Source of the DNA: Moritella sp. PE36
GTDB lineage: Bacteria; Pseudomonadota; Gammaproteobacteria; Enterobacterales; Moritellaceae
Length of the DNA: 64,000 nt
Direction: 5' to 3'
Assembly: GCF_000170855.1 (NCBI RefSeq)
Contig: NZ_ABCQ01000005.1
Location: 1 to 64,000, forward strand
A model generated the notes under the pieces. That model searched no databases. It was given only the letters and a program-made list of their open reading frames with translations, and had not been told where the DNA came from. Position 1 is the first letter of the stretch; every line of letters begins with the position of its first letter. Below, piece by piece: positions 10,476 through 20,042 of the stretch. The translations under genes were made by a program, and so were the position numbers.

Positions 10476-11648
10476 CTAAACGTGCTGATGATAGTTTAAA
10501 CTTTGCTTATATGTTGTGTTGGCATCATTAACTAGACCTAATTTCTCGTAGGCGTGTGCGAGCGCGCAATAAGCAGAGGTAGACGGTGATTGGCTTATGC
10601 CTTGGCTTAATTCGTCAACTGCTTCATTCCAGCGACCTTCTTTCACCATTAACTGACCAATACATACTGCTAATAGGCCAGAACCTTCACGTGTTTTTTG
10701 TAGGCGCTTAAGGCGTTCGATTAAGGCGTGGTAGTCAGTTAGGTTTAATTTTGGCGTTAAACGGATCAGCTCTGGGTATAACTCATTACTTAACGCATCC
10801 ATCATCAGCAGGTAAGCAGATTGGTGATCATTGCGACCCATCAATAGGCTTGCTGTTTCAGCTAAATAGCGGCCGTCATGTTTCAGTGTCTTAGGCAATG
10901 CGCTCCAAGTATCAAGCAAGCCTGTACTACCTTGCTGTTTAGCTACTTCACCTAAATGTTGGAAATGACTATGTTTACTTAGCTCATCTGCTTCATTTGA
11001 GGTTAATAATTTTTGTTTTTGCAAGGGTGGAATAAGCGCGAGTAATTGGCCCCATTCTTTTCTTTCAATACACACGTCTTTGAATAACGCGAGTACCACT
11101 TTATGCTTTGGATATTTGCCATGTAAAGTGGACAGAGATACAAATGCTTGTTCAAATTGTTGCTGCTGAATTTGCAACTTGGCTTGGGTGAGCTCGACTG
11201 CAAGGGTATTTTTATCGGCGTTCTCGAGCGCTAATAATAAATACTCATCACGTTTTCTTTCATTACCCAATTCTTGTGCTGATTGCGCCGCAGTAAGGTA
11301 GTTTAATACCGGTACTCGTGCTTTTTTGGCTGCTTTTAAAGTTAACGTTTCTGCTTTTTTAAAATCGCCACTGACTAATGCTAAGATGCCTTTTTCTGTT
11401 TGTATTTTAGCACGAGCTTGATGATAGCGATTAAACCAACCTAGACTGTGAGTCAGTTTATTGATTAATGCTTCGATTGCTAATAACGCAAAATAGAAGC
11501 CAACGACCATGATTACGGCACTGCTCACCGTTGCATCAATGATATAGTCTCCGGCCGCAATCATCACATAACCTTTGTTGCCGATTAAGTAAGGGGCAAC
11601 TATTGCACCTGCAAGCAGCAGCGCGATTAATACTATAAATCTAACCAT
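10476..11648 (-). CDS. hemY: HemY, TPR-containing inner-membrane protein
   Basis: A 390-residue protein with two N-terminal membrane helices (about residues 5-25 and 40-62), then an all-helical tail of TPR-like repeats. This is the architecture of the gammaproteobacterial HemY, which is not the protoporphyrinogen oxidase of the same name. It is the last gene of the hemC-hemD-hemX-hemY operon, 15 bp after hemX. Its molecular role is poorly known; it is thought to assist tetrapyrrole synthesis at the membrane. Confidence 0.88.
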   Translation of the reverse strand: MVRFIVLIALLLAGAIVAPYLIGNKGYVMIAAGDYIIDATVSSAVIMVVGFYFALLAIEALINKLTHSLGWFNRYHQARAKIQTEKGILALVSGDFKKAETLTLKAAKKARVPVLNYLTAAQSAQELGNERKRDEYLLLALENADKNTLAVELTQAKLQIQQQQFEQAFVSLSTLHGKYPKHKVVLALFKDVCIERKEWGQLLALIPPLQKQKLLTSNEADELSKHSHFQHLGEVAKQQGSTGLLDTWSALPKTLKHDGRYLAETASLLMGRNDHQSAYLLMMDALSNELYPELIRLTPKLNLTDYHALIERLKRLQKTREGSGLLAVCIGQLMVKEGRWNEAVDELSQGISQSPSTSAYCALAHAYEKLGLVNDANTTYKQSLNYHQHV

Positions 11649-11663
11649 GTTCTCTGCCTCCGC

Positions 11664-12794
11664 TTATTCTGCGCCAGTGTTATTTGTTAATGCGTTGATT
11701 TTACGATCTCTAATTGTCGTTTGAATCAATGCGGCACTGTTTAATTTAGTTGGGTATGTTGTCGTTATGATCTCGTTACTGAGACTATCCAAACTCGCTA
11801 ACATACTTGTTGTTGCTGGCTGGTTGACGTCGTAATAACGTTTGATCCAGGCTTTGGCTGTTTTTAGCGCCTGGTTAAATTTAGCTTGGTCTTGACGATG
11901 TACGGCTAACTCAGCTTGTAATAATTGGGTTTTTAAATTTTCAGTTAAATACCAAGCTGTTTGTGGTGATAGTAGCGCATCGACAGAGTTATCTTGACGG
12001 CGAATAGTAATAAAATTATCGCTGAACGATTTCCATGATTTAGTTAAGTTGGCTTTCCAATCAGCACTATCACTCGACAATTGCGTCTCAGACGCCACGA
12101 TTTCTGGACGGGTAAACCCGGCTAATGCCAAGTTATCAACTTCTTCTGCTTGGATCGCGAGTTTTAACGCTAAACCATCATGATCAATGTGGGGTAATTT
12201 ACTCAGGGTGGTAATGTCTTGCTCAATTACTTTACGCAGTGGTAATAGGCTCGGATCATTTAATTGCGTTAGACGACGACTTGCTGATGATAATAATGCG
12301 AGGCTGGTATCAATATCTTGCTCTAAGGCTATCTTACGGCCAGCGATTCGAATTAAATACTCGGCTTCTGCAAGCATCCATTCATTAGGGTTACGCATTT
12401 TCAGGTTAGCTATTGCAAGCTGTACGGTTTCCAATTGGGCAGCCGTTAATTTTTCGCTGCTTTGGATCTTAGTCAGTTGTTGCGTGGTTTTGGTTAATTG
12501 GTTAGCAACAATTTGTTTGTCTGCGCTTAGCTGTAGGCGTAACGATTGCTGGGTATCTTTTTGATCTTGTAGCTGCGCTTGTAGTTTTGCCAATACTTGT
12601 TGTTGCTGCAGGTTTTGTTGATGACTATGATAATAAAGACCAGCACCAAGCCCTAGCGTTAATAATATCGCGACGGCACCTGTGACTACACCGGCTTTAC
12701 TTGCTGGTTTACCTTCCGTTGCGGTCGTGTCAGTCGAGCCATTATTTGTTGTTTTAGTATTGGCACTTTGACTGCTATTCTTCTTGTCTGTCAT
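11664..12794 (-). CDS. hemX: HemX, membrane protein of the hem operon
   Basis: A 376-residue protein: hydrophilic Ser/Thr-rich cytoplasmic N-terminus, one membrane helix at about residues 35-57, then a long periplasmic region starting with a Gln-rich coiled coil (about 60-120). It contains the L-L-A-E-A-E-Y-L-I-R-I-A-like helix common to HemX. Often annotated as uroporphyrinogen-III C-methyltransferase, but no methyltransferase motif is visible. Its ATG abuts the hemD stop, so the genes are translationally linked. Confidence 0.87.
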   Translation of the reverse strand: MTDKKNSSQSANTKTTNNGSTDTTATEGKPASKAGVVTGAVAILLTLGLGAGLYYHSHQQNLQQQQVLAKLQAQLQDQKDTQQSLRLQLSADKQIVANQLTKTTQQLTKIQSSEKLTAAQLETVQLAIANLKMRNPNEWMLAEAEYLIRIAGRKIALEQDIDTSLALLSSASRRLTQLNDPSLLPLRKVIEQDITTLSKLPHIDHDGLALKLAIQAEEVDNLALAGFTRPEIVASETQLSSDSADWKANLTKSWKSFSDNFITIRRQDNSVDALLSPQTAWYLTENLKTQLLQAELAVHRQDQAKFNQALKTAKAWIKRYYDVNQPATTSMLASLDSLSNEIITTTYPTKLNSAALIQTTIRDRKINALTNNTGAE

Positions 12795-13562
12795 TTAGCT
12801 TATTCCTATCTGCATATCCAATTGCTTAATAGCATTAAATAATGAATTATTTGATGCACCAGTAGCAATGGTGACGTGTTCTATTCCTAACGTATGAGCA
12901 AGTGCTGCTATTCGTTGACTAGGAACAATAAAGTGTAAGTTCAGTATCCAAGGTAACGCTGTGTAGGGTATCGTTTTTATCAGATTACCTAGAATTTCAC
13001 CGCTAGTGATAATAACACTATTGATAGCGAATTGTTGCCACTTATTAATCAGCATATCTGGATCATAATCTGGAGCAGTTCGTTGATAAACTTCACAATA
13101 TGTCACGTTTGCGGTGCGTTTGGTAAGATCTTCGGCCAGCGTTTCTCGGCCACCATTACCGCGTAGAATGACAATTTTTTTGTGTTCTACTGATGCGTTG
13201 GCGAGTAGTTTTAGCACCCCTTCGCTATCATGTGTATCGGGTATTTGGGCGTGATTGATACCGTACTTCTGCCAGCTAAGTGCTGTCGTTGGGCCCACTG
13301 CAATATAGTTAATTTGCTGTGGCCAAGTTCTATTTGCGTTTATTAGACTGGTGTTAGCATAATTTACAGCATTATCGCTTATGGCAATAATATAGTCATC
13401 GGGCTGTAATTCTGCCAGTAATGAGCTGACTTTAGTAAACTGTTGTCCTGCAGAAATATCGATAAATGGACAGCATAAGGCTGCCCCATCGGCAGCCTCA
13501 ATTTGGCGAGCAAGTTGTTCGCCTTTAACACGTGGGCGAGTGATTAACGCCCTGATCTTCAT
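12795..13562 (-). CDS. hemD: Uroporphyrinogen-III synthase
   Basis: HemD closes the linear hydroxymethylbilane to uroporphyrinogen III with inversion of ring D. The protein is 255 residues and has the weakly conserved HemD features: N-terminal I-T-R-P-R, the A-V-G-P-T-T-A segment and [11 protein letters not shown]. Sequence conservation in this family is low, so the operon position between hemC and hemX is strong support. Its start overlaps the hemC stop (ATGA). Confidence 0.92.
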   Translation of the reverse strand: MKIRALITRPRVKGEQLARQIEAADGAALCCPFIDISAGQQFTKVSSLLAELQPDDYIIAISDNAVNYANTSLINANRTWPQQINYIAVGPTTALSWQKYGINHAQIPDTHDSEGVLKLLANASVEHKKIVILRGNGGRETLAEDLTKRTANVTYCEVYQRTAPDYDPDMLINKWQQFAINSVIITSGEILGNLIKTIPYTALPWILNLHFIVPSQRIAALAHTLGIEHVTIATGASNNSLFNAIKQLDMQIGIS

Positions 13563-14497
13563 GTGTCAGATGAGTCGTAAACAGCGGCTAAAATTTCTTT
13601 TGCACCTTGTGCCAGTAATTTATCTGCAAGTTCTAAACCCAGTTGACGGGCATTTTTACGGTCACCACGGATCTCGGCGCGAATTACTTCAGTGCCATCT
13701 GGCTTGCCAACCAGTCCACGTAACCACAACTCATCACCGTCGATTATCGCGTAACTACCGATTGGTACCTGGCAACCACCTTCAAGCGCTAAGTTCATCG
13801 CCCGTTCTGCCAATACGCGATCACTGGTTAATGCGTGGTTTAATGGTGCAAGTAGTGCTTTTACACGTTCATCATCAATGCGACATTCAATGCCTACAGC
13901 ACCTTGGCCAACCGCTGGCAGACTTTGCTCTGGCTCAATATAGCTAGCAATACGGTATTCCATATCCAGACGTTTTAGACCCGCAGCCGCTAAAATGATG
14001 GCATCATAGTCTTTGTTATCAAGCTTATTCAAACGCGTATTCACGTTACCACGTAAGTCCATAATTTTTAGATCTGGACGGGCTTCGCTTAACTGGCATT
14101 GACGGCGTAAGCTACAAGTACCAACTATTGCACCCGGTGGTAGTTCTTCAATCTGACGATAGGTATTTGAAACAAATGCATCACGAGGGTCTTCACGTTC
14201 ACAAATGACTTCTAAGTCTAAACCTTCTGGAAATTCAACTGGCACATCTTTCATTGAATGCACGGCGATATCAGCACGGTTTTCAAGTATTGCCACTTCA
14301 AGCTCTTTCACAAAAAGACCTTTACCACCCACTTTTGCTAACGGCGTATCTAAAATGATGTCACCCTTAGTTACCATTGGAATTAATTCAACGGTAAGAT
14401 TTTGATGGATCGCTTCTAGACGTGCTTTTACATATTCAGCTTGCCACATTGCCAGTGGGCTCTTACGGGTTGCAATTCTTAGCGTTTCAGTTGCCAT
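13559..14497 (-). CDS. hemC: Hydroxymethylbilane synthase (porphobilinogen deaminase)
   Basis: HemC polymerises four porphobilinogens to hydroxymethylbilane. The N-terminal [12 protein letters not shown], the V-H-S-M-K-D-V-P segment and the cofactor-attachment cysteine in E-G-G-C-Q-V-P-I are visible. It is 312 residues, as expected. It heads the minus-strand hem operon. In E. coli hemC is divergent from cyaA; here an 8.7-kb segment with copper genes and tRNAs lies between them. Confidence 0.97.
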   Translation of the reverse strand: MATETLRIATRKSPLAMWQAEYVKARLEAIHQNLTVELIPMVTKGDIILDTPLAKVGGKGLFVKELEVAILENRADIAVHSMKDVPVEFPEGLDLEVICEREDPRDAFVSNTYRQIEELPPGAIVGTCSLRRQCQLSEARPDLKIMDLRGNVNTRLNKLDNKDYDAIILAAAGLKRLDMEYRIASYIEPEQSLPAVGQGAVGIECRIDDERVKALLAPLNHALTSDRVLAERAMNLALEGGCQVPIGSYAIIDGDELWLRGLVGKPDGTEVIRAEIRGDRKNARQLGLELADKLLAQGAKEILAAVYDSSDT

Positions 14498-14529
14498 GTT
14501 ATTTCCAAATTTAACTAGATTGGCTAAAT

Positions 14530-14552
14530 ATTAACAGATTTAATCTGTTAAT
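14530..14552 (-). promoter_or_regulatory. Perfect palindrome upstream of hemC
   Basis: An 11-bp perfect inverted repeat with a single central base lies 32 bases upstream of the hemC ATG. It could be an operator or an mRNA hairpin that affects hemC expression. The binding factor is unknown. Confidence 0.45.
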
Positions 14553-14705
14553 GGTTGATCTAAGATGGGGTTATTTGTAAAAAATACCGCTTATTTAACG
14601 ACTCAATAACATACGTAATTGGGCCAAAAGTAGTAAATTATTTAGTGGGAAGTTGCGTGATAGATAAGTAATGGCGAGGTTGAGATCATGCTTATAGCGT
14701 GGGTT

Positions 14706-14738
14706 ATTAGGCTGCAGCGCGTTCTGCTGCAGCTTAAT
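14706..14738 (-). terminator. Probable terminator of the copper operon
   Basis: A 13-bp stem with one G-U pair and a seven-base loop sits 17 bases past the last gene of the copper operon. The downstream side on the minus strand is not T-rich, so efficiency is uncertain. Confidence 0.5.
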
Positions 14739-14755
14739 AAATTAATGACGATTAA

Positions 14756-15409
14756 TTAGTCGCAATTAAGGCGGAATGCTTTATGACTTTTCTTGATGTG
14801 CTGCTTAATGTTGCCAAGTGCCGTTTTAACTTCACCTTTTGTTGTTGCGTCTTGCAACTGGTTAAAAAGGTGCGTTAATTTGTCTATACCTTGCTGGTAA
14901 TCCATATGTTGCATATGGGTACTATGATCCATGCCTTCCATATTCGCCATATTGCTGTGGTCCATGTCTTTCATGTTTTGCATGTTCGCCATGTTGCTGT
15001 GGTCCATGCCTTTCATGTTTTGCATGTTCGCCATGTTGCTGTGATCCATGCCTTTCATGTTTTGCATGTTCGCCATGTTGCTGTGGTCCATGTCTTTCAT
15101 GTTTTGCATATTAGCCATATTGCTGTGATCCATGCCTTTCATGGTTGGCATGTCTTGCTGCAGTTTTAACGGTACTTCATCTTTCGCCTTCGTGCTGTTC
15201 GCCAATAATTTTGTCAGCTGAGTTTGCATTGCGGCTTGGTCTCCACGCTTAAATGCACCGACATAGGTTTTTAAATCATCACTCATCTCTTTCATGATAC
15301 TGCCGAGTTGGGTATCTTTACAGTGACCGTCACCATCGCTGTGGGCAAATGCCGCTGAGCTGATTGCGGCGCTAAGTGCGATTGCTATGGTTATCTGTTT
15401 AAATATCAT
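14756..15409 (-). CDS. Cytochrome b562-like periplasmic protein with Met/His metal-binding repeats
   Basis: A 217-residue protein with a signal peptide (cleavage likely after A-F-A, residue 22). Residues 31-88 and 168-215 resemble the two halves of cytochrome b562, a four-helix haem protein. The expected haem ligands align: Met39 in the first helix (I-M-K-E-M-S-D-D-L-K) and His209 in the last (K-K-S-H-K-A-F-R). The loop between helices 2 and 3 is replaced by five 14-residue repeats, M-K-(G/D)-M-D-H-S-N-M-A-N-M-Q-N, residues 90-159, plus a partial unit. M-D-H-S-x-M motifs are typical of periplasmic copper/silver binding. It is the last gene of the efflux operon. Haem binding is inferred; there is no C-x-x-C-H. 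Confidence 0.72.
   Translation of the reverse strand: MIFKQITIAIALSAAISSAAFAHSDGDGHCKDTQLGSIMKEMSDDLKTYVGAFKRGDQAAMQTQLTKLLANSTKAKDEVPLKLQQDMPTMKGMDHSNMANMQNMKDMDHSNMANMQNMKGMDHSNMANMQNMKGMDHSNMANMQNMKDMDHSNMANMEGMDHSTHMQHMDYQQGIDKLTHLFNQLQDATTKGEVKTALGNIKQHIKKSHKAFRLNCD
14933..15142 (-). repeat. Five tandem 42-bp repeats encoding Met/His units
   Basis: Five units of 42 bp encode the 14-residue repeats of the b562-like protein. The DNA units are nearly identical, with alternating Gly/Asp codons, so the array likely expands and contracts by slippage or recombination. Confidence 0.92.
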
Positions 15410-15460
15410 GTTGCTTCCTTTTATATAAAAACTTAATTTATTTATTGTTACTCGACTCTG

Positions 15461-18400
15461 TTAATCAATCATTTGAGATTTTAAACTGACTGATTTCCAC
15501 AAGTAGAATGACGCTGGTAATACTAATAGTGTCAGAATAACGGCTGAGCCCATGCCACCAATCATAGGTGCTGCAATACGTTGCATTACTTGTGAACCGG
15601 TACCGTCACCATACATAATGGGTATTAAACCTATGATCACCGTCGCGACAGTCATCATCACGGGACGCACCCGAAGTCCAGCTCCATCCATCACCGCTTG
15701 CTGTAATTTAGCTTTGGTTAACTGACCCGTTGCCAGCGTACTTTCTAATGATTGGTTTAAATAAACTAACATGATCACACCAATTTCTACCGCAACACCG
15801 GCTAAAGCGATAAAGCCAACCCCAACGGCAATGGAGAAATTATAGTTGAGTAAATATAACAACCAGATACCGCCAATCATAGCCAGGGGCAAGGTGGCTA
15901 AAATAAGTAACACTTCGCCAACGCGGCGGAAAGCTAAATACAGTAATAGTACAATAATCGCTAATGTGGCAGGGATCACTACCGATAGCGTGGCTTTAGC
16001 TCGTTGCATATATTCGTATTGCCCCGACCAGGTAATTGAATAACCCGCCGGTAAGACGAGCTGCTCGGCGACTGCTTGCTGAGCATCGATCACATAAGAG
16101 CCAAGGTCGCGGCCATCAATATCCACGTAAATCCAACCGTTCGGGCGGGCATTTTCGGTTTTGATCATCGGTGCGCCGTCTTCGATGTAGATATTCGCGA
16201 CATCACCTAAAGCGATCCGCGCGCCTTGCGGTGTGACCAGTGGTAATAACCTCATCTGTTCGATGCTGTCGCGATAAGCTTGCGGATAACGGATATTCAC
16301 TGGGTAACGCTCTAAACCTTCAATCGTTTGTGTCACGTTCATACCACCGACGGCGGTGGAGATCACCGCTTGAACATCGACAATGCTAAGGCCGTAACGC
16401 GCGGCTTTTTCACGTTGAATATCAACCTTAACATAACGACCACCGGCGACGCGTTCGGCATAAGCGGATGCGGTACCAGGTACGTTAAGCAAGATCTTCT
16501 CTATCTGTTTACCTATTTTTTCGATTTCAACTAACTTTTCACCGGCGATCTTGATGCCAATCGGGGTTTTAATACCTGTTGCGAGCATATCGGTACGGGT
16601 TTTGATTGGCATCACCCAGGCGTTGGTTACCCCTGGGAATTGCACTAATTGATCCAGTTCTTGACGTAAACCTTCAGAGGTCATGCCTTCTCGCCACTGG
16701 GCTTTGGGTTTTAGCGTAATAAAGGTTTCTATCATGGTTAATGGCGCTGCATCGGTGGCGGTTTCGGCTCGTCCTGCTTTACCCCAAACCCGTTCTACTT
16801 CTGGTACTGTTTTGATTAATTTGTTGGTTTGTTGTAATAATTCTCTGGCTTTACCTATGCTGATACCTGGGTAGGTAGTTGGCATATACATGAGATCGCC
16901 TTCATCCAATGGCGGGATAAATTCACTGCCGATTTTATTCACCGGGTAAAAGCCGACGACTAATAATCCGGCCACGAGGCAAAGTAACAATACCGGGGAT
17001 TTTAAGCTTAATGCCAGCACCGGACGGTATAGCGCAACTAATCCACGGTTAATCGGATTTTTATGCTCAGGTAATACTTTACCGCGGATGAAATAACCCA
17101 TTAAGACGGGTACTAAGGTGACAGCCAGTCCCGCCGCGGCGGCCATTGAATATGTTTTGGTGAAGGCCAAAGGCGCAAACATTTTGCCTTCTTGTCCTTC
17201 CAGTACGAATACGGGCACAAAACTGAAGGTAATGATCAGCAACGAGAAAAATAGTGCCGGACCCACTTCAGACGCCGCTTTCGCGATCACCTGCCAACGA
17301 TTGGTATTGGTTAGCGGGGTCTTTTCTATGTGTTTGTGGACATTTTCGACCATCACAATCGCGCCATCAACCATGGCGCCAATCGCGATCGCAATCCCCC
17401 CGAGTGACATGATATTGGCATTAATGCCTTGCCATGACATGATGATAAAGGCCACCATAATGCCAATGGGTAAGCTGACTAACACCACTAACGAACTACG
17501 AATATGGAATAAAAACAAGGCACAAACGACGATAACGACAAGAAATTCTTCCAGTAATTTCAGGTAGAGATTCTCGACTGCATTATCGATTAATGTCGAG
17601 CGATCATAGGTGGGAACAATCTCAACACCTTCCGGTAGCGAGGCTTGTAAGGTTTGCAGTTTGGCTTTTACTGCGGCGATCACTTCACGTGCATTCTCGT
17701 TATAGCGCATGACGATAATGCCACCCACCACTTCACCTTCACCGTTAAGTTCGGAAACGCCACGGCGCATTTGTGGACCAAGTACAATATCGGCGACATC
17801 ACCAAGCAGTAATGGCGTACCCGTGCTGCTGAGCTTTAAGGGGATGTTTTTCAAGTCATCAATTGAGCTAATGTAGCCATTGGCTCGTACCATGTACTCG
17901 GCTTCGCCCATTTCGATGACGCTGGCGCCTGCTTCCTGATTCCCATCTTTAATCGCTTTGGTGATCAATGATAATGGGAGCTGATAACTGCGCAGTTTAT
18001 CTGGGTCGACAATGATCTGGTATTGCTTAACCATACCACCAACCGTGGCGACTTCAGATACACCGGGCACTGTTTGCAGTTCATACTTTAAAAACCAATC
18101 TTGAATACTGCGCAGTTGGCTTAAATCGTGATTACCGCTGGTATCGGTCAGGGCATAAGAATATACCCAACCCACACCCGTCGCATCAGGGCCTAACGCC
18201 GGTTTGGCAGTGCTGGGTAAATTTGGTGTTACTTGCGATAAGTATTCTAACACCCGTGAACGCGCCCAGTACATGTCGGTGCCATCAGCAAAGATGACGT
18301 AAACATAGGAATCACCGAAGAACGAATAGCCACGTACCGTTTTGGCTCCGGGTACAGATAACATCGCCGTTGTCAGTGGATAGGTGACTTGGTCTTCGAC

Positions 18401-18580
18401 TACCTGAGGTGCTTGTCCGGGGTAACTGGTTTTAATAATAACCTGGACATCGGACAGATCGGGGATCGCATCAATCGGGGTATTTTTGATCACGTAACTG
18501 CCGTAGATCAGGATCACTAAAGTGGCGAGTAACACCATGATGCGATTGTTAATCGACCATTCAATTATTTTCTTGATCAT
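15461..18580 (-). CDS. cusA: CusA-like heavy-metal RND efflux pump
   Basis: A 1039-residue RND transporter of the heavy-metal class, the inner-membrane proton-driven pump of a tripartite Cu(I)/Ag(I) exporter. It matches CusA from the start (I-I-E-W-S-I-N-N-R), with A-I-P-D-L-S-D-V-Q-V, the central D-G-A-I-V-M-V-E-N-V-H-K-H motif of TM4 and a porter domain rich in methionines (M-P-T-T-Y-P-G-I, R-T-D-M-L-A-T-G-I-K). Twelve membrane segments are expected. Its ATG overlaps the cusB stop by one base (TAATG), implying coupled translation. Confidence 0.93.
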   Translation of the reverse strand: MIKKIIEWSINNRIMVLLATLVILIYGSYVIKNTPIDAIPDLSDVQVIIKTSYPGQAPQVVEDQVTYPLTTAMLSVPGAKTVRGYSFFGDSYVYVIFADGTDMYWARSRVLEYLSQVTPNLPSTAKPALGPDATGVGWVYSYALTDTSGNHDLSQLRSIQDWFLKYELQTVPGVSEVATVGGMVKQYQIIVDPDKLRSYQLPLSLITKAIKDGNQEAGASVIEMGEAEYMVRANGYISSIDDLKNIPLKLSSTGTPLLLGDVADIVLGPQMRRGVSELNGEGEVVGGIIVMRYNENAREVIAAVKAKLQTLQASLPEGVEIVPTYDRSTLIDNAVENLYLKLLEEFLVVIVVCALFLFHIRSSLVVLVSLPIGIMVAFIIMSWQGINANIMSLGGIAIAIGAMVDGAIVMVENVHKHIEKTPLTNTNRWQVIAKAASEVGPALFFSLLIITFSFVPVFVLEGQEGKMFAPLAFTKTYSMAAAAGLAVTLVPVLMGYFIRGKVLPEHKNPINRGLVALYRPVLALSLKSPVLLLCLVAGLLVVGFYPVNKIGSEFIPPLDEGDLMYMPTTYPGISIGKARELLQQTNKLIKTVPEVERVWGKAGRAETATDAAPLTMIETFITLKPKAQWREGMTSEGLRQELDQLVQFPGVTNAWVMPIKTRTDMLATGIKTPIGIKIAGEKLVEIEKIGKQIEKILLNVPGTASAYAERVAGGRYVKVDIQREKAARYGLSIVDVQAVISTAVGGMNVTQTIEGLERYPVNIRYPQAYRDSIEQMRLLPLVTPQGARIALGDVANIYIEDGAPMIKTENARPNGWIYVDIDGRDLGSYVIDAQQAVAEQLVLPAGYSITWSGQYEYMQRAKATLSVVIPATLAIIVLLLYLAFRRVGEVLLILATLPLAMIGGIWLLYLLNYNFSIAVGVGFIALAGVAVEIGVIMLVYLNQSLESTLATGQLTKAKLQQAVMDGAGLRVRPVMMTVATVIIGLIPIMYGDGTGSQVMQRIAAPMIGGMGSAVILTLLVLPASFYLWKSVSLKSQMID

Positions 18581-20034
18581 TACAGCTCTCCCTCATCATC
18601 AAAGTCTAACCAAGATAGGTCTTCATCTTCAGTGGTGGTCGCTGGTTTTTGGGTTTGCTGCATTTGGCTATGGTCCATTGGTTCAGTCATATCACTGTGG
18701 TCCATGCCTTCCATCATCCTATTATCTCTTGCCCCAATACGAGCAAAATCGGCGGTGAGACTCGATTCTGAGTCAATCAAAAATTGCGCGCTGGTGACAA
18801 CGTTATCGCCATCGTTTAAACCCGCTAATACTTCCACATAACCTGCGGACTCTCTGCCTAAGGTGATCTTGACTGACTGATATTGGCCATTGCCTTTGGC
18901 AAGTACGATACGATCAAAGTTACCGGCGCGAATAATCGCTTCACGTGGTACTTGTACTGAATCGGTTTGTATTTGGCTGATTAATTTTAATCGCGCGAAC
19001 ATATTCGGTTTTAATTGCTTATCAGTGTTCGTAATTTTCACCCGTACTTTTAAGGTTCGGGTCACCGCATTTAATACCGGATAGATATAATCGACTTCAC
19101 CAAGCCAAGTTTTACCTGGAAAACTGTCTAATTGCATTTCGGCTTTATCACCCATTTTCACTAATCCGGCCTGTGATTCAAATACCTCGGCTTGCAGCCA
19201 TATTTCGGTTAATTGACCGGCTTCGACGATTTGTGCTGACGGGGAAATATAGGCGCCTTCACGTATGCTTAATTTAGTGATGTAACCGGATTCTGGCGCA
19301 TAGATAGTGATGTTCTGCAGTACTTTTTTACTGCGGTTAACTTGGTTGATTTGGTTTTGGCTGATGCCCAATGCCGATAATCGATGTTTGGCTGACGCGA
19401 TCAGGGTTTTATTGCCGATGCGTAAGGTATTAAGCAGCTCTTCCTGTGCTTTGATGAGCTCGGGTGAATACAGAGAAAGTAGTTTTTGGCCTTTATTTAC
19501 ATATTCACCTTCGCTATTAATATAAAGCTTATCTACCCAGCCTGATACGCGGCTGTTAATTTGCCACAGGGTATCTTGATTAAACTCTAACATACCGACG
19601 GTATTGATCTCGGCAATGAAAGGGCGTAATACGGCTGTTTGAGTGCGTACCCCTAAGTTATTTTCTACTCGCGCTGAGATAGTGACTAAACCGGCATCGC
19701 TTGCGGTTGTCGCATCGGCATAAACCGGGATCAAGTCCATGCCCATTGGCGATTGACCCGGTTTATCGCGACGATAGTTAGCATCCATGGGCGCGACCCA
19801 ATAGAGTAACTCTGGTTCTGCTGCTTTGGTGTCGGCATAAACAGGGACGAGATCCATGCCCATCGGTGATTTACCGGGTTGATCACGACGGTAGTTGGCA
19901 TCCATTGGTGCGACCCAATAGAGGATACTTGGTGCAGCGGTAGTTTCGGTATTATTTGTTTGTGGATTGGTAAACCAGGCACCTACTGCAATACCGAGTG
20001 CCAATGTGATTGAACTGGCTAATAATGTTTTCAT
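18580..20034 (-). CDS. cusB: CusB-like periplasmic adaptor with duplicated heavy-metal-binding domain
   Basis: A 484-residue membrane-fusion protein bridging CusA and CusC. After a membrane anchor it carries two copies of the short heavy-metal-binding domain (Y-W-V-A-P-M-D-A-N-Y-R-R ... S-P-M-G-M-D-L), residues 37-68 and 76-107; I know of one copy as usual. Barrel-sandwich and helical hairpin regions follow (W-V-D-K-L-Y, L-Y-S-P-E-L). The C-terminus adds M-D-H-S-D-M and M-D-H-S-Q-M motifs near residues 446-458, then an acidic tail. These extra Met/His sites match those of the b562-like protein encoded two genes downstream. Confidence 0.92.
   Translation of the reverse strand: MKTLLASSITLALGIAVGAWFTNPQTNNTETTAAPSILYWVAPMDANYRRDQPGKSPMGMDLVPVYADTKAAEPELLYWVAPMDANYRRDKPGQSPMGMDLIPVYADATTASDAGLVTISARVENNLGVRTQTAVLRPFIAEINTVGMLEFNQDTLWQINSRVSGWVDKLYINSEGEYVNKGQKLLSLYSPELIKAQEELLNTLRIGNKTLIASAKHRLSALGISQNQINQVNRSKKVLQNITIYAPESGYITKLSIREGAYISPSAQIVEAGQLTEIWLQAEVFESQAGLVKMGDKAEMQLDSFPGKTWLGEVDYIYPVLNAVTRTLKVRVKITNTDKQLKPNMFARLKLISQIQTDSVQVPREAIIRAGNFDRIVLAKGNGQYQSVKITLGRESAGYVEVLAGLNDGDNVVTSAQFLIDSESSLTADFARIGARDNRMMEGMDHSDMTEPMDHSQMQQTQKPATTTEDEDLSWLDFDDEGEL
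19714..19926 (-). repeat. Internal duplication of the heavy-metal-binding domain in cusB
   Basis: Two copies of a 32-codon segment, 117 bp apart start to start, differ at only four residues. They show a recent in-frame tandem duplication. Confidence 0.88.
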
Positions 20035-20042
20035 GTCGACCT

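Noticed and set aside
12187-12564. A 125-residue plus-strand frame within hemX
   Set aside because: Shadow of hemX; no start context or recognisable domain.
14891-15169. A 92-residue plus-strand frame rich in His and Val
   Set aside because: It is the antisense reading of the Met/His repeat array; periodic only because the true gene is.
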